Below are positions 44,026 to 52,651 of a DNA stretch of 64,000 nucleotides, piece after piece. The stretch comes from Bacteroidota bacterium (lineage in GTDB: Bacteria > Bacteroidota > Ignavibacteria > Ignavibacteriales > Ignavibacteriaceae). The notes beneath the pieces were generated by a model. The model saw only the letters and a list, made by a program, of their open reading frames with translations. It made no database searches and was not told the DNA's origin. Made by a program: the position numbers and the translations under genes. The stretch covers positions 78,096-142,095 of the forward strand of contig JADFLR010000011.1 in the NCBI GenBank assembly GCA_022564295.1. The letters run 5' to 3'. Numbering within the stretch: position 1 is the stretch's first letter; each line of letters begins with the position of its first letter.

Positions 44026-44697
44026 ATGAAGAAATATCCTTCAATTCTTTTACTGCCGATTTTACTCACAATTATTTCTTGTGATATTGAAAACATAATA
44101 AACGATCTGCAGGATGGAAAGATCACAGCAAAAGAAAAGCTGGAAGAAGTAATGAACAAAGCAAAAAGTGATTTTGCACAAGACGCAGTGGTTGCATCTA
44201 TTTACGGCAGAGAAGTAAGCACATCCGGCGAAATAGATTTGCTGAACACCGATTCTTTTAATGCATTTGTTTACGTTGTGCAATCTAATTCTCTGCAAGC
44301 GAATGAATTTTACATTCCCGTCTTTGGATCAGAACCTATCAAATCACCGGTGAATTTTGAAACAATGCTTTCCTTTATAAAAGATTCATCTGCAAAGGAT
44401 ATAATGGGAACCGTGCTTGGCACACTTGCCGTAGTTGCTATCGATCCTTCGGCAAATTACATCGACAGCCCGGAAGTACTAAATTTATTATTGCCGAGAA
44501 ATGATGTGAAAACTTTCAGAACAGCAAATCAAAATTCAAAAATTGATATGTTTCTTTTTCCGGGAAAATCTATAGACAGTACAAGCATAATTAACTCGGC
44601 AGATTGGATAATTAATTTTTATGGTGATACTTCTTCGTTAGTATTATGGCTGCACCCCGGCAACAGTTCCGGTACGATTGATCTCCTATCTGATTAA
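44026..44697 (+). CDS. Predicted lipoprotein, unknown function
   Basis: A 223-residue protein with a lipoprotein signal: a hydrophobic stretch PSILLLPILLTIISC ending in Cys19. The mature part is soluble, beginning with an amphipathic helix (IENIINDLQDGKITAKEKLEEVMNKAKSDF) and then beta-rich segments with WIINFYGDTSSLVLWLHPG near the end. No known domain is recognised. It is isolated between the truncated thioredoxin and a convergent lytic transglycosylase, so neighbours give no clue. It is likely anchored to the periplasmic face of a membrane. Confidence 0.7.
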   Translation: MKKYPSILLLPILLTIISCDIENIINDLQDGKITAKEKLEEVMNKAKSDFAQDAVVASIYGREVSTSGEIDLLNTDSFNAFVYVVQSNSLQANEFYIPVFGSEPIKSPVNFETMLSFIKDSSAKDIMGTVLGTLAVVAIDPSANYIDSPEVLNLLLPRNDVKTFRTANQNSKIDMFLFPGKSIDSTSIINSADWIINFYGDTSSLVLWLHPGNSSGTIDLLSD

Positions 44698-44808
44698 TAA
44701 GGCTAATTATAAACTGGGAGAATAGCTTCATTTATAGATTACAATGGCGATAGAATTAGCAGAAAGAATAATTTCAAAATCTACTGGCTCCTGAGCTCTT
44801 AATTCTGA

Positions 44809-45783
44809 CTACTCCCTAATTATTTTAATACTTCCTTTTTCAGGGATTTTTATTTTATAAACTTTTCGGTTTCGATTGCTGAGGTAATTATCTCTTAACC
44901 AGGGATTGTAAAGTTTCAATGTTTTGTAGTTTAATCCTAATGCAATTGAATAATCTGCAAAATCATTTACCGAAGAGTCCAAAGTTATTTCAAAATATTT
45001 TAGTGGTTTATAAAGCTCATCATCTTTTATATCAAAACCATAAGCTTTGCTGTTTTGCATTATATATTTAAAGGCAATACTGCGTGCAATGTATCTGCTT
45101 GTTTCGGGATTAAGCACAAGGTTGTAATAGTTTTCGGTCTTCTGTCGCTCTATTTGCTTATCTGTTCCGTTAGTTCCCATATTGTAAGAAGCCGCTGCCA
45201 TGGTCCACGATTCATACTTTTCATAAGCATCTTTTAAATACTCACAAGCCGCCTGTGTTGATTTTTCAACATGGTATCTTTCATCAATCTGGCTGTTTAT
45301 TTCGAGACCATATTTTTTCCCGGCAGCTTTCATAAACTGCCAAAAGCCCGTAGCCCCGGCAGGTGATACGACGTTTTCAAGTGTGCTTTCGCTAACGCAA
45401 AGATATTTGAAATCATCCGGCACATTGTTCTTTTTTAAAATCGGTTCGATTACCGGGAACCACCTGTTCGCTCTTTTTATTGCAAGTATTGTTAATGAGT
45501 GAAAGTACGTGTTTACAATAAACTCTCTTTCAATACGTTCAAGCACTTCAAAATTTTCAACCGGAACTCTCTCTCCGGCAAACTCGATTTGACCGGGTAT
45601 AGTAGGTGTTACTATTTTGTAACCTTGCGGAAATTGTTCGTCCGGGTTTAACTTAGTTTCGGTCAAATTATCATTAGCTAAAAAAACACTTGCAGATAAA
45701 ATTACAGCCGCAACTGCTATGGTAACACCAAGTATAAAATAAAACGCTTTTGATTTTGCAGCCCTCACTTTTATGTACCTCAT
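44809..45783 (-). CDS. Lytic transglycosylase, SLT domain (MltD-like)
   Basis: A 324-residue envelope enzyme that cleaves peptidoglycan glycan strands. One N-terminal membrane helix (about 13-35) anchors it. The SLT domain has catalytic E132 in LCVSESTLENVVSPAGATGFWQFM, then AACEYLKDAYEKYESWTMAAASYNMG and ETSRYIARSIAFKYI. The C-terminal SIALGLNYKTLKLYNPWLRDNYLSNRNRKVYKIKIP looks like one LysM-like wall-binding unit, as in MltD. It is monocistronic. Turnover or pilus passage through the wall are possible roles. Confidence 0.9.
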   Translation of the reverse strand: MRYIKVRAAKSKAFYFILGVTIAVAAVILSASVFLANDNLTETKLNPDEQFPQGYKIVTPTIPGQIEFAGERVPVENFEVLERIEREFIVNTYFHSLTILAIKRANRWFPVIEPILKKNNVPDDFKYLCVSESTLENVVSPAGATGFWQFMKAAGKKYGLEINSQIDERYHVEKSTQAACEYLKDAYEKYESWTMAAASYNMGTNGTDKQIERQKTENYYNLVLNPETSRYIARSIAFKYIMQNSKAYGFDIKDDELYKPLKYFEITLDSSVNDFADYSIALGLNYKTLKLYNPWLRDNYLSNRNRKVYKIKIPEKGSIKIIRE

Positions 45784-45920
45784 TTAAATTGTTAAGAATG
45801 CTTTTATAAAGAGCAAGTATATAAGAAAATATATTTAAAAGTGAAAGCCATTTTGCTTATTATGAAGAAAAAACTATTTGCTCTTATTATATTTAACTAA
45901 TTAAAAATAAAAGTGTAAAA

Positions 45921-46391
45921 ATGAACGAAGTAAAATCGAACAAGCAATATCATCCGCAGATGCATTCTGCAGAACATATTTTAAACCAAACAATGATAAG
46001 AATGTTTAACTGCGGCAGGTCATTCAGCAATCACATAGAAAAGAAAAAATCAAAATGCGATTACCACTTTGAAAGAGACTTAACCGGCGCAGAACTTGAA
46101 GAAATTGAAAGAAGAGTAAACGAAGTTATTCAAAACGATTTGAAAGTTGTTGAAGAATTTATTTCAAAAGATGATGCAGGGAAAGAATATAACTTAGCCA
46201 AATTGCCGGATGAAGCTGGCGATACAATTAGAATAATAAAAATTGGTGATTACGACGCCTGCCCGTGCAGCGGTCTGCACGTTTCGCACACAAATGAAAT
46301 TGGTAGGTTTAAAATAATCTCAACCAGTTTTAATGATGGTAAGTTGAGAGTAAGATTCAAGTTATTTGATGGGTTAAGTGAAAAACTTTAA
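45921..46391 (+). CDS. Alanyl-tRNA editing protein (AlaX family)
   Basis: A 156-residue stand-alone editing domain that hydrolyses mischarged tRNA. The zinc ligands are His and His in MHSAEHILNQTM and Cys and His in CPCSGLHVSH. The last residues, GLSEKL, differ from the usual ending and overlap the start of the transposase gene by 14 nt. A divergent second copy of the AlaX tail lies after the transposase at 46908-47006. The gene thus appears to have had its 3' end rebuilt by the insertion, while the catalytic domain is intact. Confidence 0.9.
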   Translation: MNEVKSNKQYHPQMHSAEHILNQTMIRMFNCGRSFSNHIEKKKSKCDYHFERDLTGAELEEIERRVNEVIQNDLKVVEEFISKDDAGKEYNLAKLPDEAGDTIRIIKIGDYDACPCSGLHVSHTNEIGRFKIISTSFNDGKLRVRFKLFDGLSEKL

Positions 46392-46947
46392 TATTTTAAA
46401 ACATCGTCAATCCAACCGCTTGAATGAGTATGATTACGCAAACCCAAATTGGTACTATGTTACAATCTGCACAAAGGATAAAAACTGTGTCTTTGGCAAA
46501 GTGAGAAATGGCAAGTTAGTTTTAAATAAATTTGGGATACTTGCAAAGGATGAGTGGATCAGAACCAAGGAGATTCGACCAAACATAGATTTAGATTATT
46601 ATATCATCATGCCAAACCATATCCATGGCATAATAATAATTGAAAGTAGGGGCGTAATGCATTTCGCCCCTACAAATGAGTTTAAATCACCGTCACAAAC
46701 ATTGGGCTCAATTATTCGTGGGTTTAAATCTATAGTAACGAAAAGAATAAACCGGATGAAAAGCACACATGGCAATCCAATCTGGCAAAGAAACTATTAC
46801 GACCACATAATCCGAAATGAACGAGATTTGTACAGAATTAGAAAGTACATTCAGTTAAATCCATTAAAGTGGGAAATTGATGAACACTTTAGTAAGATAT
46901 TGTTTTTCATTTGTTTCAAACAAAAGAAATTGGGAAGTTTAAAATAA
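46378..46947 (+). mobile_element. REP-associated tyrosine transposase (RAYT)
   Basis: A 189-residue HUH single-strand transposase, starting GTG inside the AlaX 3' end. The HUH pair is H81 and H83 in IMPNHIHGIIII; the nucleophile Tyr is Y140 or Y141 in RNYYDHIIRNERDLYRIRKYIQLNPLKW. The last ~15 residues after WEIDEHF read into the AlaX tail remnant in another frame, so the natural end is probably lost. A 28-bp palindrome sits in frame within the gene (46646-46673). RAYTs act on REP palindromes and are often single genes without ends of their own. Confidence 0.85.
46646..46673. repeat. REP-like palindrome inside the transposase gene
   Basis: GTAGGGGCG at 46646-46654 and CGCCCCTAC at 46665-46673 make a perfect 9-bp stem with a 10-nt loop. 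It is read in frame as SRGVMHFAPT just after the HUH motif, adding a loop without breaking the gene. It has the look of REP palindromes. Confidence 0.7.
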
Positions 46948-47006
46948 TCTCAACAGGTTATAATGACAGTATATTAAGAATTAGATTTAATCTGTTTGAT
47001 GATTAA
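46908..47006 (+). pseudogene. Divergent second copy of the AlaX 3' end
   Basis: Codons from 46908 read HLFQTKEIGKFKIISTGYN then DSILRIRFNLFDD and stop, against HVSHTNEIGRFKIISTSFN and DGKLRVRFKLFDG in the AlaX gene. Nucleotide identity is roughly three quarters, far below that of a fresh target duplication. It is the remnant of either a tandem AlaX paralogue or the original AlaX tail displaced by the insertion. Confidence 0.75.
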
Positions 47007-47073
47007 AACGAAGATGAAGCTATCTCTAAAGTAACGTATTAGATGTATAAGTGGTTTCCTAACGAGTAACTTT

Positions 47074-47258
47074 GTTTCGCTTCTCTGAAGCTTTGTTTTT
47101 TTGATAGGATTATTTACTGATTTGCCGCTGCTCTGCAGCTAATAAAGTAACTACAATAATTTGTTGGTAAGGTGTTTTTCATTATTCATTAAAGCCGCAG
47201 AGCGGCAGTATATTAGTAATTTTTGCACAACAGATACTAAGCTCCGAAAGAACGGCAC
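47074..47258. repeat. REP-like module, left copy
   Basis: About 185 bp made of nested inverted units: GTTTCGCTTCTCTGAAGCT at the start answers AAGCTCCGAAAG near the end, and GCCGCTGCTCTGCAGCTAA answers TTAAAGCCGCAGAGCGGC in the middle. The same order of units recurs at 47779-47970 in the same orientation. Spacer sequences differ. It is probably the recognition substrate of the TnpA between them. Confidence 0.75.
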
Positions 47259-47312
47259 AATTTTAAATATTATAGATAAAAGATTAATTATAATTTTATT
47301 TGGATAATAAAA

Positions 47313-47774
47313 ATGGCAAACACTTATACTCAATTATACGTTCAAATTATATTTTCTCCTCGTGGCAGACAAAACCTCATTCACAACAGAATTAAAAATG
47401 ATATTTACAAATACATAGTCGGAATTATTAAAAAGAAAAATCAAAAACCAATGATCATCAACGGTATGCCAGACCATGTGCACATCTTCCTCGGCTTTTC
47501 ACCAGACATTGCAATTTCAGATCTTGTGAGAGATATTAAATCGAATTCGACTAACTTCATTAACGACAACAAATTAATTCAAGGTAAATTTTCGTGGCAG
47601 AAAGGTTTTGGTGCATTTACATACAGCAAATCTCAAGTTCCTATGGTTGTGAGGTATATAAAAAATCAAGAGGAACATCATCGCAGAAAAACTTTTAAAG
47701 AAGAATATCTTGAATTATTAGAAAAATTCGGTGTCGATTATAAAAAACAATATTTGTTCGAATGGTATGAGTAA
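47313..47774 (+). mobile_element. tnpA: IS200/IS605-type transposase TnpA
   Basis: A 153-residue HUH transposase: H55 and H57 in GMPDHVHIFLGF and catalytic Y115 in QVPMVVRYIKNQEEHHRRKTF. It matches the classic TnpA that moves single-stranded DNA between hairpin ends. There is no TnpB partner. It starts 55 nt after the left REP-like module and ends 4 nt before the right one, so gene plus modules form one unit of about 900 bp. The frame is intact, so it may still be active. Confidence 0.9.
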
Positions 47775-47778
47775 TATT

Positions 47779-47970
47779 GTTTCGCTTCTCTGAAGCTCTG
47801 TAGTTTTTGGTAAGATTCTTTTACTAAAATGTCGCTGCTCTGCAGCTAAAAAGATGTCCGCAAAATTCTATTAGTAGAGGAGATTTCCTTTTCCATTAAA
47901 GCCGCAGAGCGGCGGTAAATCAGTAACTTTATAATTGCACTGCATATACTAAGCTCCGGAGGAGCGACAC
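47779..47970. repeat. REP-like module, right copy
   Basis: A direct repeat of the 47074 module: GTTTCGCTTCTCTGAAGCT, GTCGCTGCTCTGCAGCTAA, TTAAAGCCGCAGAGCGGC and AAGCTCCGGAGGAGCGACA in the same order. Hairpin arms are better conserved than spacers, as expected if the folded form is selected. Confidence 0.75.
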
Positions 47971-48023
47971 AGTCAATAATAAAAGGAAGGTGGAGAATCC
48001 TCAAAAAATGTTACTGCGGGATT

Positions 48024-48584
48024 CTAAAAATCAAACTCAAAACCCACCCCCAATAACCACGGGGTAAATCCGATTCCACCCCCAGCATTTAATTCTGCTG
48101 CCCTTTGATGCCTGATTTGCAAAAATCCACTTATATGTTTAGAAAAATTAAATCCAACATTCAACGCGATATTAAATGAAAGGAGGAAATCTCTGTTACC
48201 TCCAAACCAGGACTCACCAGATGAAATCCCACCAATTCCTCCAAGCATTCTAATATAGGTCCTTTTAATATTCCATTTATATGCTACCAGCATAGCCCAC
48301 TCAGGAGCAAACAGATCTGCGCGTAAATCTCGTTCTGCAACCCAGATATTATATTCTAATTGAAGACTCCAGCCCTTACCTGTTGGCATGTTAACATATA
48401 AACCGCCCCAGGGTCCTGCATCTATCCTTTCCCCAGGCAGTTTTACACCGCCGCGAATTCCAATAATTAATCTCCTCAATATTTTTTTTGATTGGCTGGA
48501 ACCTGGTGAGTCAGAATTAACTTCCTGTGCATACAAAATGCTGCTATAAAGAAGAGCAAATAAAAACAAATATTTGAATTTCAT
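48024..48584 (-). CDS. Outer-membrane beta-barrel-like protein
   Basis: A 186-residue exported protein with signal peptide MKFKYLFLFALLYSSILYAQ. The rest alternates polar and hydrophobic residues with glycine turns and ends in aromatic Phe (FTPWLLGVGFEFDF), like a small outer-membrane barrel. Eight strands are plausible by length. No family name can be given. It lies 66 nt downstream of the oligoendopeptidase gene on the same strand; a hairpin separates them. Confidence 0.7.
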   Translation of the reverse strand: MKFKYLFLFALLYSSILYAQEVNSDSPGSSQSKKILRRLIIGIRGGVKLPGERIDAGPWGGLYVNMPTGKGWSLQLEYNIWVAERDLRADLFAPEWAMLVAYKWNIKRTYIRMLGGIGGISSGESWFGGNRDFLLSFNIALNVGFNFSKHISGFLQIRHQRAAELNAGGGIGFTPWLLGVGFEFDF

Positions 48585-48598
48585 ATCCCTCCATTATA

Positions 48599-48643
48599 AC
48601 ATTACCGGGATGTCACTATGTTTCCGTAACATCCCTGCAATGT
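48599..48643 (-). terminator. Hairpin after the oligoendopeptidase gene
   Basis: GGGATGT at 48607-48613 pairs with ACATCCC at 48629-48635, with an outer ACATT/AATGT extension. Read on the minus strand, it lies just past the peptidase stop codon and before the barrel-like gene. No long T run follows, so it may only pause transcription. Confidence 0.4.
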
Positions 48644-48650
48644 AATTTTT

Positions 48651-50525
48651 TTACTTACCCATCTTTTCCAGAAGCTCTTCCATCTGGTCCATCACCCTGT
48701 TCATCTTTTGCATTGTAAGTGCAACAGGTTCTGGAGACATTGGGTCAATCCCTGCATCCTTGATTAATTCGGGTGAGTATTTAGAACCACCGCCTTTAAG
48801 GATTTTATAATAGTCATCAACTGCTGGCTGTCCGTCTGCAATCATTTTTTCAACTAATGCAGTACCATAAATTAAAGATGTTGCATACTGGAAAACGTAG
48901 TATGTATATCCTAAAAAGTGGGGGATGTAAGACCACTCATACTGAATGTAATCATCAACAACACAATGTCCATCATCGTGCCCGTAATATCTTTTAACAA
49001 TATCGAAATAAATATTACACATATCATCACCGGTTAGCGGTTCACCGCCTTCAATTTTTTTATGAATTTCCCATTCAAACTCAGCAAAAGATGTCTGGCG
49101 GAAAATAGTTGTTCTTAATAGTTCCAGGTAGCTGCCAAGAATGTACAATACTTCTTCATCGTTTTTTGCGTTCTTAACCATGTAATCATTTAAAAGATTT
49201 TCATTAACCGTTGAAGCAATCTCTGCAACAAACGTTGCATAATCTGCTTTTGCAAAGGGCTGTGTTTTATTGGAGAAATAACTGTGCATTGTGTGTCCCA
49301 ACTCGTGTGCAAGCGTTGAGACAGAAAGAAAGTCATCAGTCCAGTTCATTAAAATATAGGGATGAACATCATATGCTCCACCATTAGAGTAAGCGCCGCT
49401 TCTCTTACCAACTGTTGGCATATAATCAATCCATCTATCGTCGTAAACTTTTTGAAGGACTGTCACATATTCTTCACCTAATGGTTTTAGTGCCTCGAGA
49501 AGAACGCTTTGCCCTTCTTCCACAGTAAAGCTCATATCAATTTTTGCAACAAGAGGTACATAAAGATCGTAATAATGCAGCTCATCCAGCCCAAGCATTC
49601 TTTTCTTTAAATCTAATGCGCGGTGAAGTGTTGGAAGATTATTATTTACCTGCTCGATTAATGTTGAGTAAATTTCTGTTGGAAGGTTGTCTGAATTTAA
49701 CGATGCCTGTAATGAAGACTCATATTTCCTGTTCTTTGCATAAACCCAATCCTTCTTAACCTTGCCGCCCAGATTTGCACCAAGCATATTCTTAAAATCA
49801 CCATAGCTTTCAAACATTGCCTTCATCACCTTTTCCCGGTCTTCCCTGTTCTCAGCTGTTCGGTATCTGGTATATGATGCAGGAGTCAGTTCAACTTCTT
49901 CACCAGTTGAGAGGGTAACTTTTGGGAATGGCTTTTCTGCATTGTTAAATATTCCGTAAACTTCATTCTGGGTTCCGGCTATCAATCCAAAGCTTGCGAG
50001 TATTTTCTCTTCTGCTTCTGTAAGAGTGTGCTCGCGTAATCTTTGTATGTTGTCAATGTACATATCGAAATCATTTTTCAGCTCCGGTTTTTCATTAAAG
50101 AACTGATCGATTTTCTCCTTTGGAATTTCAAGAATTTCCGGTTCGAAGAAAGCAGTTACTTCACCTAACTTTGTCCCGAGTGTTCTCATCTGCTGCATTA
50201 CTGCCTGATTCTCATTAAGATTTTCGTTACTGAGGTTACCTGCATAAACCCATGCTTTCCAGAGGGTTTTAATAAGATCGTTGGAAACTCGTAAAGCATT
50301 AAGAAGACTTTTAGAACTTTCGCCGAGCGAACCCTTGAACTCTGCGAGTTTTTCTACCTCTGCATTAAGCATATCCACTTCTGCCTGCCATGCATCAACT
50401 GTGGGATAAAGGTCTGCAAGATTCCATTTGTACTTTTCGGGGACATCTTTACGTTCCAGGGTTTGCGAATTATTAGCAACAATAAACCCAAATAATAGTA
50501 GGAACGTAATTAATATTTTTTGCAT
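48651..50525 (-). CDS. pepF: Oligoendopeptidase F-like M3 metallopeptidase, exported
   Basis: A 624-residue zinc peptidase. The active site is HELGH in STLAHELGHTMHSYFSNKTQPFA with the third ligand Glu in the downstream AEIASTVNENLLNDYM. The N-terminal oligoendopeptidase domain begins at KYKWNLADLYPTVDAW. I use ATG 50525, which gives a clean signal peptide (MQKILITFLLLFGFIVANNSQ). A longer in-frame start at 50588 adds a hydrophobic stretch not needed. Most PepF proteins are cytoplasmic, so export to the periplasm is notable. It is divergent from the M49-like peptidase gene. Confidence 0.92.
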   Translation of the reverse strand: MQKILITFLLLFGFIVANNSQTLERKDVPEKYKWNLADLYPTVDAWQAEVDMLNAEVEKLAEFKGSLGESSKSLLNALRVSNDLIKTLWKAWVYAGNLSNENLNENQAVMQQMRTLGTKLGEVTAFFEPEILEIPKEKIDQFFNEKPELKNDFDMYIDNIQRLREHTLTEAEEKILASFGLIAGTQNEVYGIFNNAEKPFPKVTLSTGEEVELTPASYTRYRTAENREDREKVMKAMFESYGDFKNMLGANLGGKVKKDWVYAKNRKYESSLQASLNSDNLPTEIYSTLIEQVNNNLPTLHRALDLKKRMLGLDELHYYDLYVPLVAKIDMSFTVEEGQSVLLEALKPLGEEYVTVLQKVYDDRWIDYMPTVGKRSGAYSNGGAYDVHPYILMNWTDDFLSVSTLAHELGHTMHSYFSNKTQPFAKADYATFVAEIASTVNENLLNDYMVKNAKNDEEVLYILGSYLELLRTTIFRQTSFAEFEWEIHKKIEGGEPLTGDDMCNIYFDIVKRYYGHDDGHCVVDDYIQYEWSYIPHFLGYTYYVFQYATSLIYGTALVEKMIADGQPAVDDYYKILKGGGSKYSPELIKDAGIDPMSPEPVALTMQKMNRVMDQMEELLEKMGK

Positions 50526-50724
50526 ACGTGCACCTGCATTTAAATTGTTGAAAATTAGAGAGATTAAACTAAGAAGAATGTTAATCACTTTCTCTATATA
50601 TTTTTGTAAATATTAATTTAGGAAGATATGAAATAGAATTTTCGGTTTCAGGCAAGACTATTTTTCTCCTTATATTTCTCATCAAAAAAAATCCCATTAA
50701 GCTAAAAACTAATAGGCGAGAATA

Positions 50725-52401
50725 ATGAAACACATAATTCCATTTCTCTTAACAGCCGTGCTGATTTTTGCAGGATGTAACGCACAGAATGAGGGGGCAG
50801 AGGATCAATCCGGGGAAATTAAAATGCTAAAAGAACAAATTGCAAAGTTTGTACCGACAGAACTTAAGTACGATGCAAGCACTCTTGATGAACGACAGAA
50901 AGTTGTTGTGGAAAAACTTTACCGTGCTGCAAAAATTATGGATGAAATATTCCTTGACCAGGTTTACTCAAAGAATGATGAGATAAAAGCCGAACTTGAA
51001 ACTATGAACACCGATGAGGCAAAACTCCAGCTTGAATTGTTTAATATTATGTTCGGTCCGTTTAACAGGTTAGAGCATGATAAACCATTCATGGGAACAG
51101 AAAAGAAACCACTAGGAGCAAATTATTATCCTGAAGATATGACAAAAGAAGAATTTGAACAGTGGCTGAAAGACCATCCTGAAGATGAAGAAGCATTTAT
51201 ATCAGAGTTTACTGTTATTCGGAGAGATGGGGAATCTCTTGTTGCAATTCCATACAGCGAATATTACAAAGACAAGCTAACCGAAGCAGCAGCGCTTTTA
51301 TTAGATGCTGCTGAAATTGCAGATAATCCATCACTAAAAAAATATTTAACAACAAGAGCCGCTGCATTTAAGAGCAACGATTACTTTGAAAGCGATATGA
51401 AGTGGATGGATTTGAAAGATCACGATATAGAAATCGTAATTGGACCGTATGAAGTTTATGAGGATGGGCTATTTAATTTTAAAGCTGCTTTCGAATGTTT
51501 TTTAACTATAAGGGATAGAGAAGAGAGTGAAAAGCTGGAAGTGTTCAAAAGCTATTTGAGAGATATGGAGATTCACCTTCCGATCCCCGATGAACACAAA
51601 AATTTCGAACGTGGTTCCGAATCACCATTGGCTGTTGTGAATGAAATATTTACTGCTGGTGATACAAAAGCGGGAATTCAAACAATTGCATTCAATCTTC
51701 CGAATGATGAGCGGGTACGTAAAATAAAGGGCTCGAAAAAGGTTATGTTAAAAAATGTATCGGAAGCGAAATATAATAAACTTCTAAAACCAATTGCAGA
51801 AATTGTATTAGTGCCTGAGCAGTTAGAATACGTTACGTTCAACTCATTCTTTACACACTCACTTATGCACGAAATGTCTCACGGAATTGGTCCCGGTTAC
51901 ATTAATGTAGATGGAAGAGAAACCGAAGTAAAAAAAGAATTGCAGGAAACTTATTCGAAATTGGAGGAATGTAAAGCCGACATTCTCGGAATGTATAACA
52001 ACATCCTTATGATTAAAAAAGGTGTCTTCCCGGAATCATTTGAGAATGAAACCTGGGTAACAGCTTTAGCCGGAATTTTCCGTTCAACAAGGTTTGGGAT
52101 TAATGAAGCACACGGCGCCGGCAATGCAATTATTTATAACTTCCTGATAGAAAAGGGCGGTTTTGAGTTTAATAAGGAAACTGAAAAAGTAAAGGTTAAT
52201 TTTGAAAAGATCGGACCCGCACTTGAAGAACTTGCAACTTTAGTATTAATGATTCAGGCAAAAGGAGATTACCAGGGTGCCAAAGATTTTTTAGCAAAGT
52301 ATGTTGTTCTTTCCCCCTCGCTTAAATTTTTGCAGGAAAAACTAAATGTACTGCCGGTAGATATAAAACCAGTTTATGAAATTGAGAAGATGCACAAATA
52401 A
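50725..52401 (+). CDS. M49-family (dipeptidyl-peptidase III-like) lipoprotein
   Basis: A 558-residue protein with a lipoprotein signal ending in FAGC (Cys18). The zinc motif is the pentapeptide H382-E-M-S-H386 in HSLMHEMSHGIGPG, with the third ligand Glu in KLEECKADILGM about 55 residues on. Together these define peptidase family M49. Most M49 enzymes have a six-residue HELLGH; the five-residue form is a rarer bacterial variant. It lies divergent from the exported oligoendopeptidase gene, so the two may jointly degrade peptides in the envelope. Exact cleavage (dipeptides from the N-terminus) is inferred. Confidence 0.88.
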   Translation: MKHIIPFLLTAVLIFAGCNAQNEGAEDQSGEIKMLKEQIAKFVPTELKYDASTLDERQKVVVEKLYRAAKIMDEIFLDQVYSKNDEIKAELETMNTDEAKLQLELFNIMFGPFNRLEHDKPFMGTEKKPLGANYYPEDMTKEEFEQWLKDHPEDEEAFISEFTVIRRDGESLVAIPYSEYYKDKLTEAAALLLDAAEIADNPSLKKYLTTRAAAFKSNDYFESDMKWMDLKDHDIEIVIGPYEVYEDGLFNFKAAFECFLTIRDREESEKLEVFKSYLRDMEIHLPIPDEHKNFERGSESPLAVVNEIFTAGDTKAGIQTIAFNLPNDERVRKIKGSKKVMLKNVSEAKYNKLLKPIAEIVLVPEQLEYVTFNSFFTHSLMHEMSHGIGPGYINVDGRETEVKKELQETYSKLEECKADILGMYNNILMIKKGVFPESFENETWVTALAGIFRSTRFGINEAHGAGNAIIYNFLIEKGGFEFNKETEKVKVNFEKIGPALEELATLVLMIQAKGDYQGAKDFLAKYVVLSPSLKFLQEKLNVLPVDIKPVYEIEKMHK

Positions 52402-52430
52402 TTTGTTCTAGATATGAGGTAGTCCTATAT

Positions 52431-52512
52431 ATGTCATTCCGGACTTGATCCGGAATCTAATACGTCGATAAGAGTTTAAAAAGGGATGCTGAAATAAATT
52501 CAGCATGACATT
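52431..52512. repeat. MITE-like palindromic intergenic element, second type copy
   Basis: Ends ATGTCAT (52431) and ATGACAT (52506-52512) are inverted. Inside are two perfect hairpins: TTCCGGA/TCCGGAA and ATGCTGAA/TTCAGCAT. The plan equals that of the 4227-4307 element although the arms differ. It lies 30 nt past the M49-like gene. Confidence 0.6.
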
Positions 52513-52566
52513 TTCTGCATTTTGAGAGAACCTTTTTTTATCTTTCCAAATTATATGTCGATTACA

Positions 52567-52596
52567 TCGACACGTTATCAAAACGTGTCGATATTT
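52567..52596 (+). terminator. Strong hairpin before the TraB-family gene
   Basis: TCGACACGTT (52567-52576) and AACGTGTCGA (52582-52591) form a perfect 10-bp stem with a 5-nt loop, followed by TATTTTT. It fits a rho-independent terminator for the plus strand. It is 165 nt after the M49-like stop and 60 nt before the TraB-family start, so an attenuator or operator role is also possible. Confidence 0.55.
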
Positions 52597-52651
52597 TTAG
52601 GTTAGATGTTTTATCGGTTTTACCTAAATTTGCAATTCTTTTTAAACCATT

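Noticed and set aside
46278..47006. Simple target-site duplication of about 99 bp
   Set aside because: The two AlaX tails are only about three quarters identical and far longer than duplications of HUH transposases, which make none.
47074..47970. CRISPR array
   Set aside because: Only two large modules with internal inverted repeats, no regular short repeats and spacers, and no cas genes.
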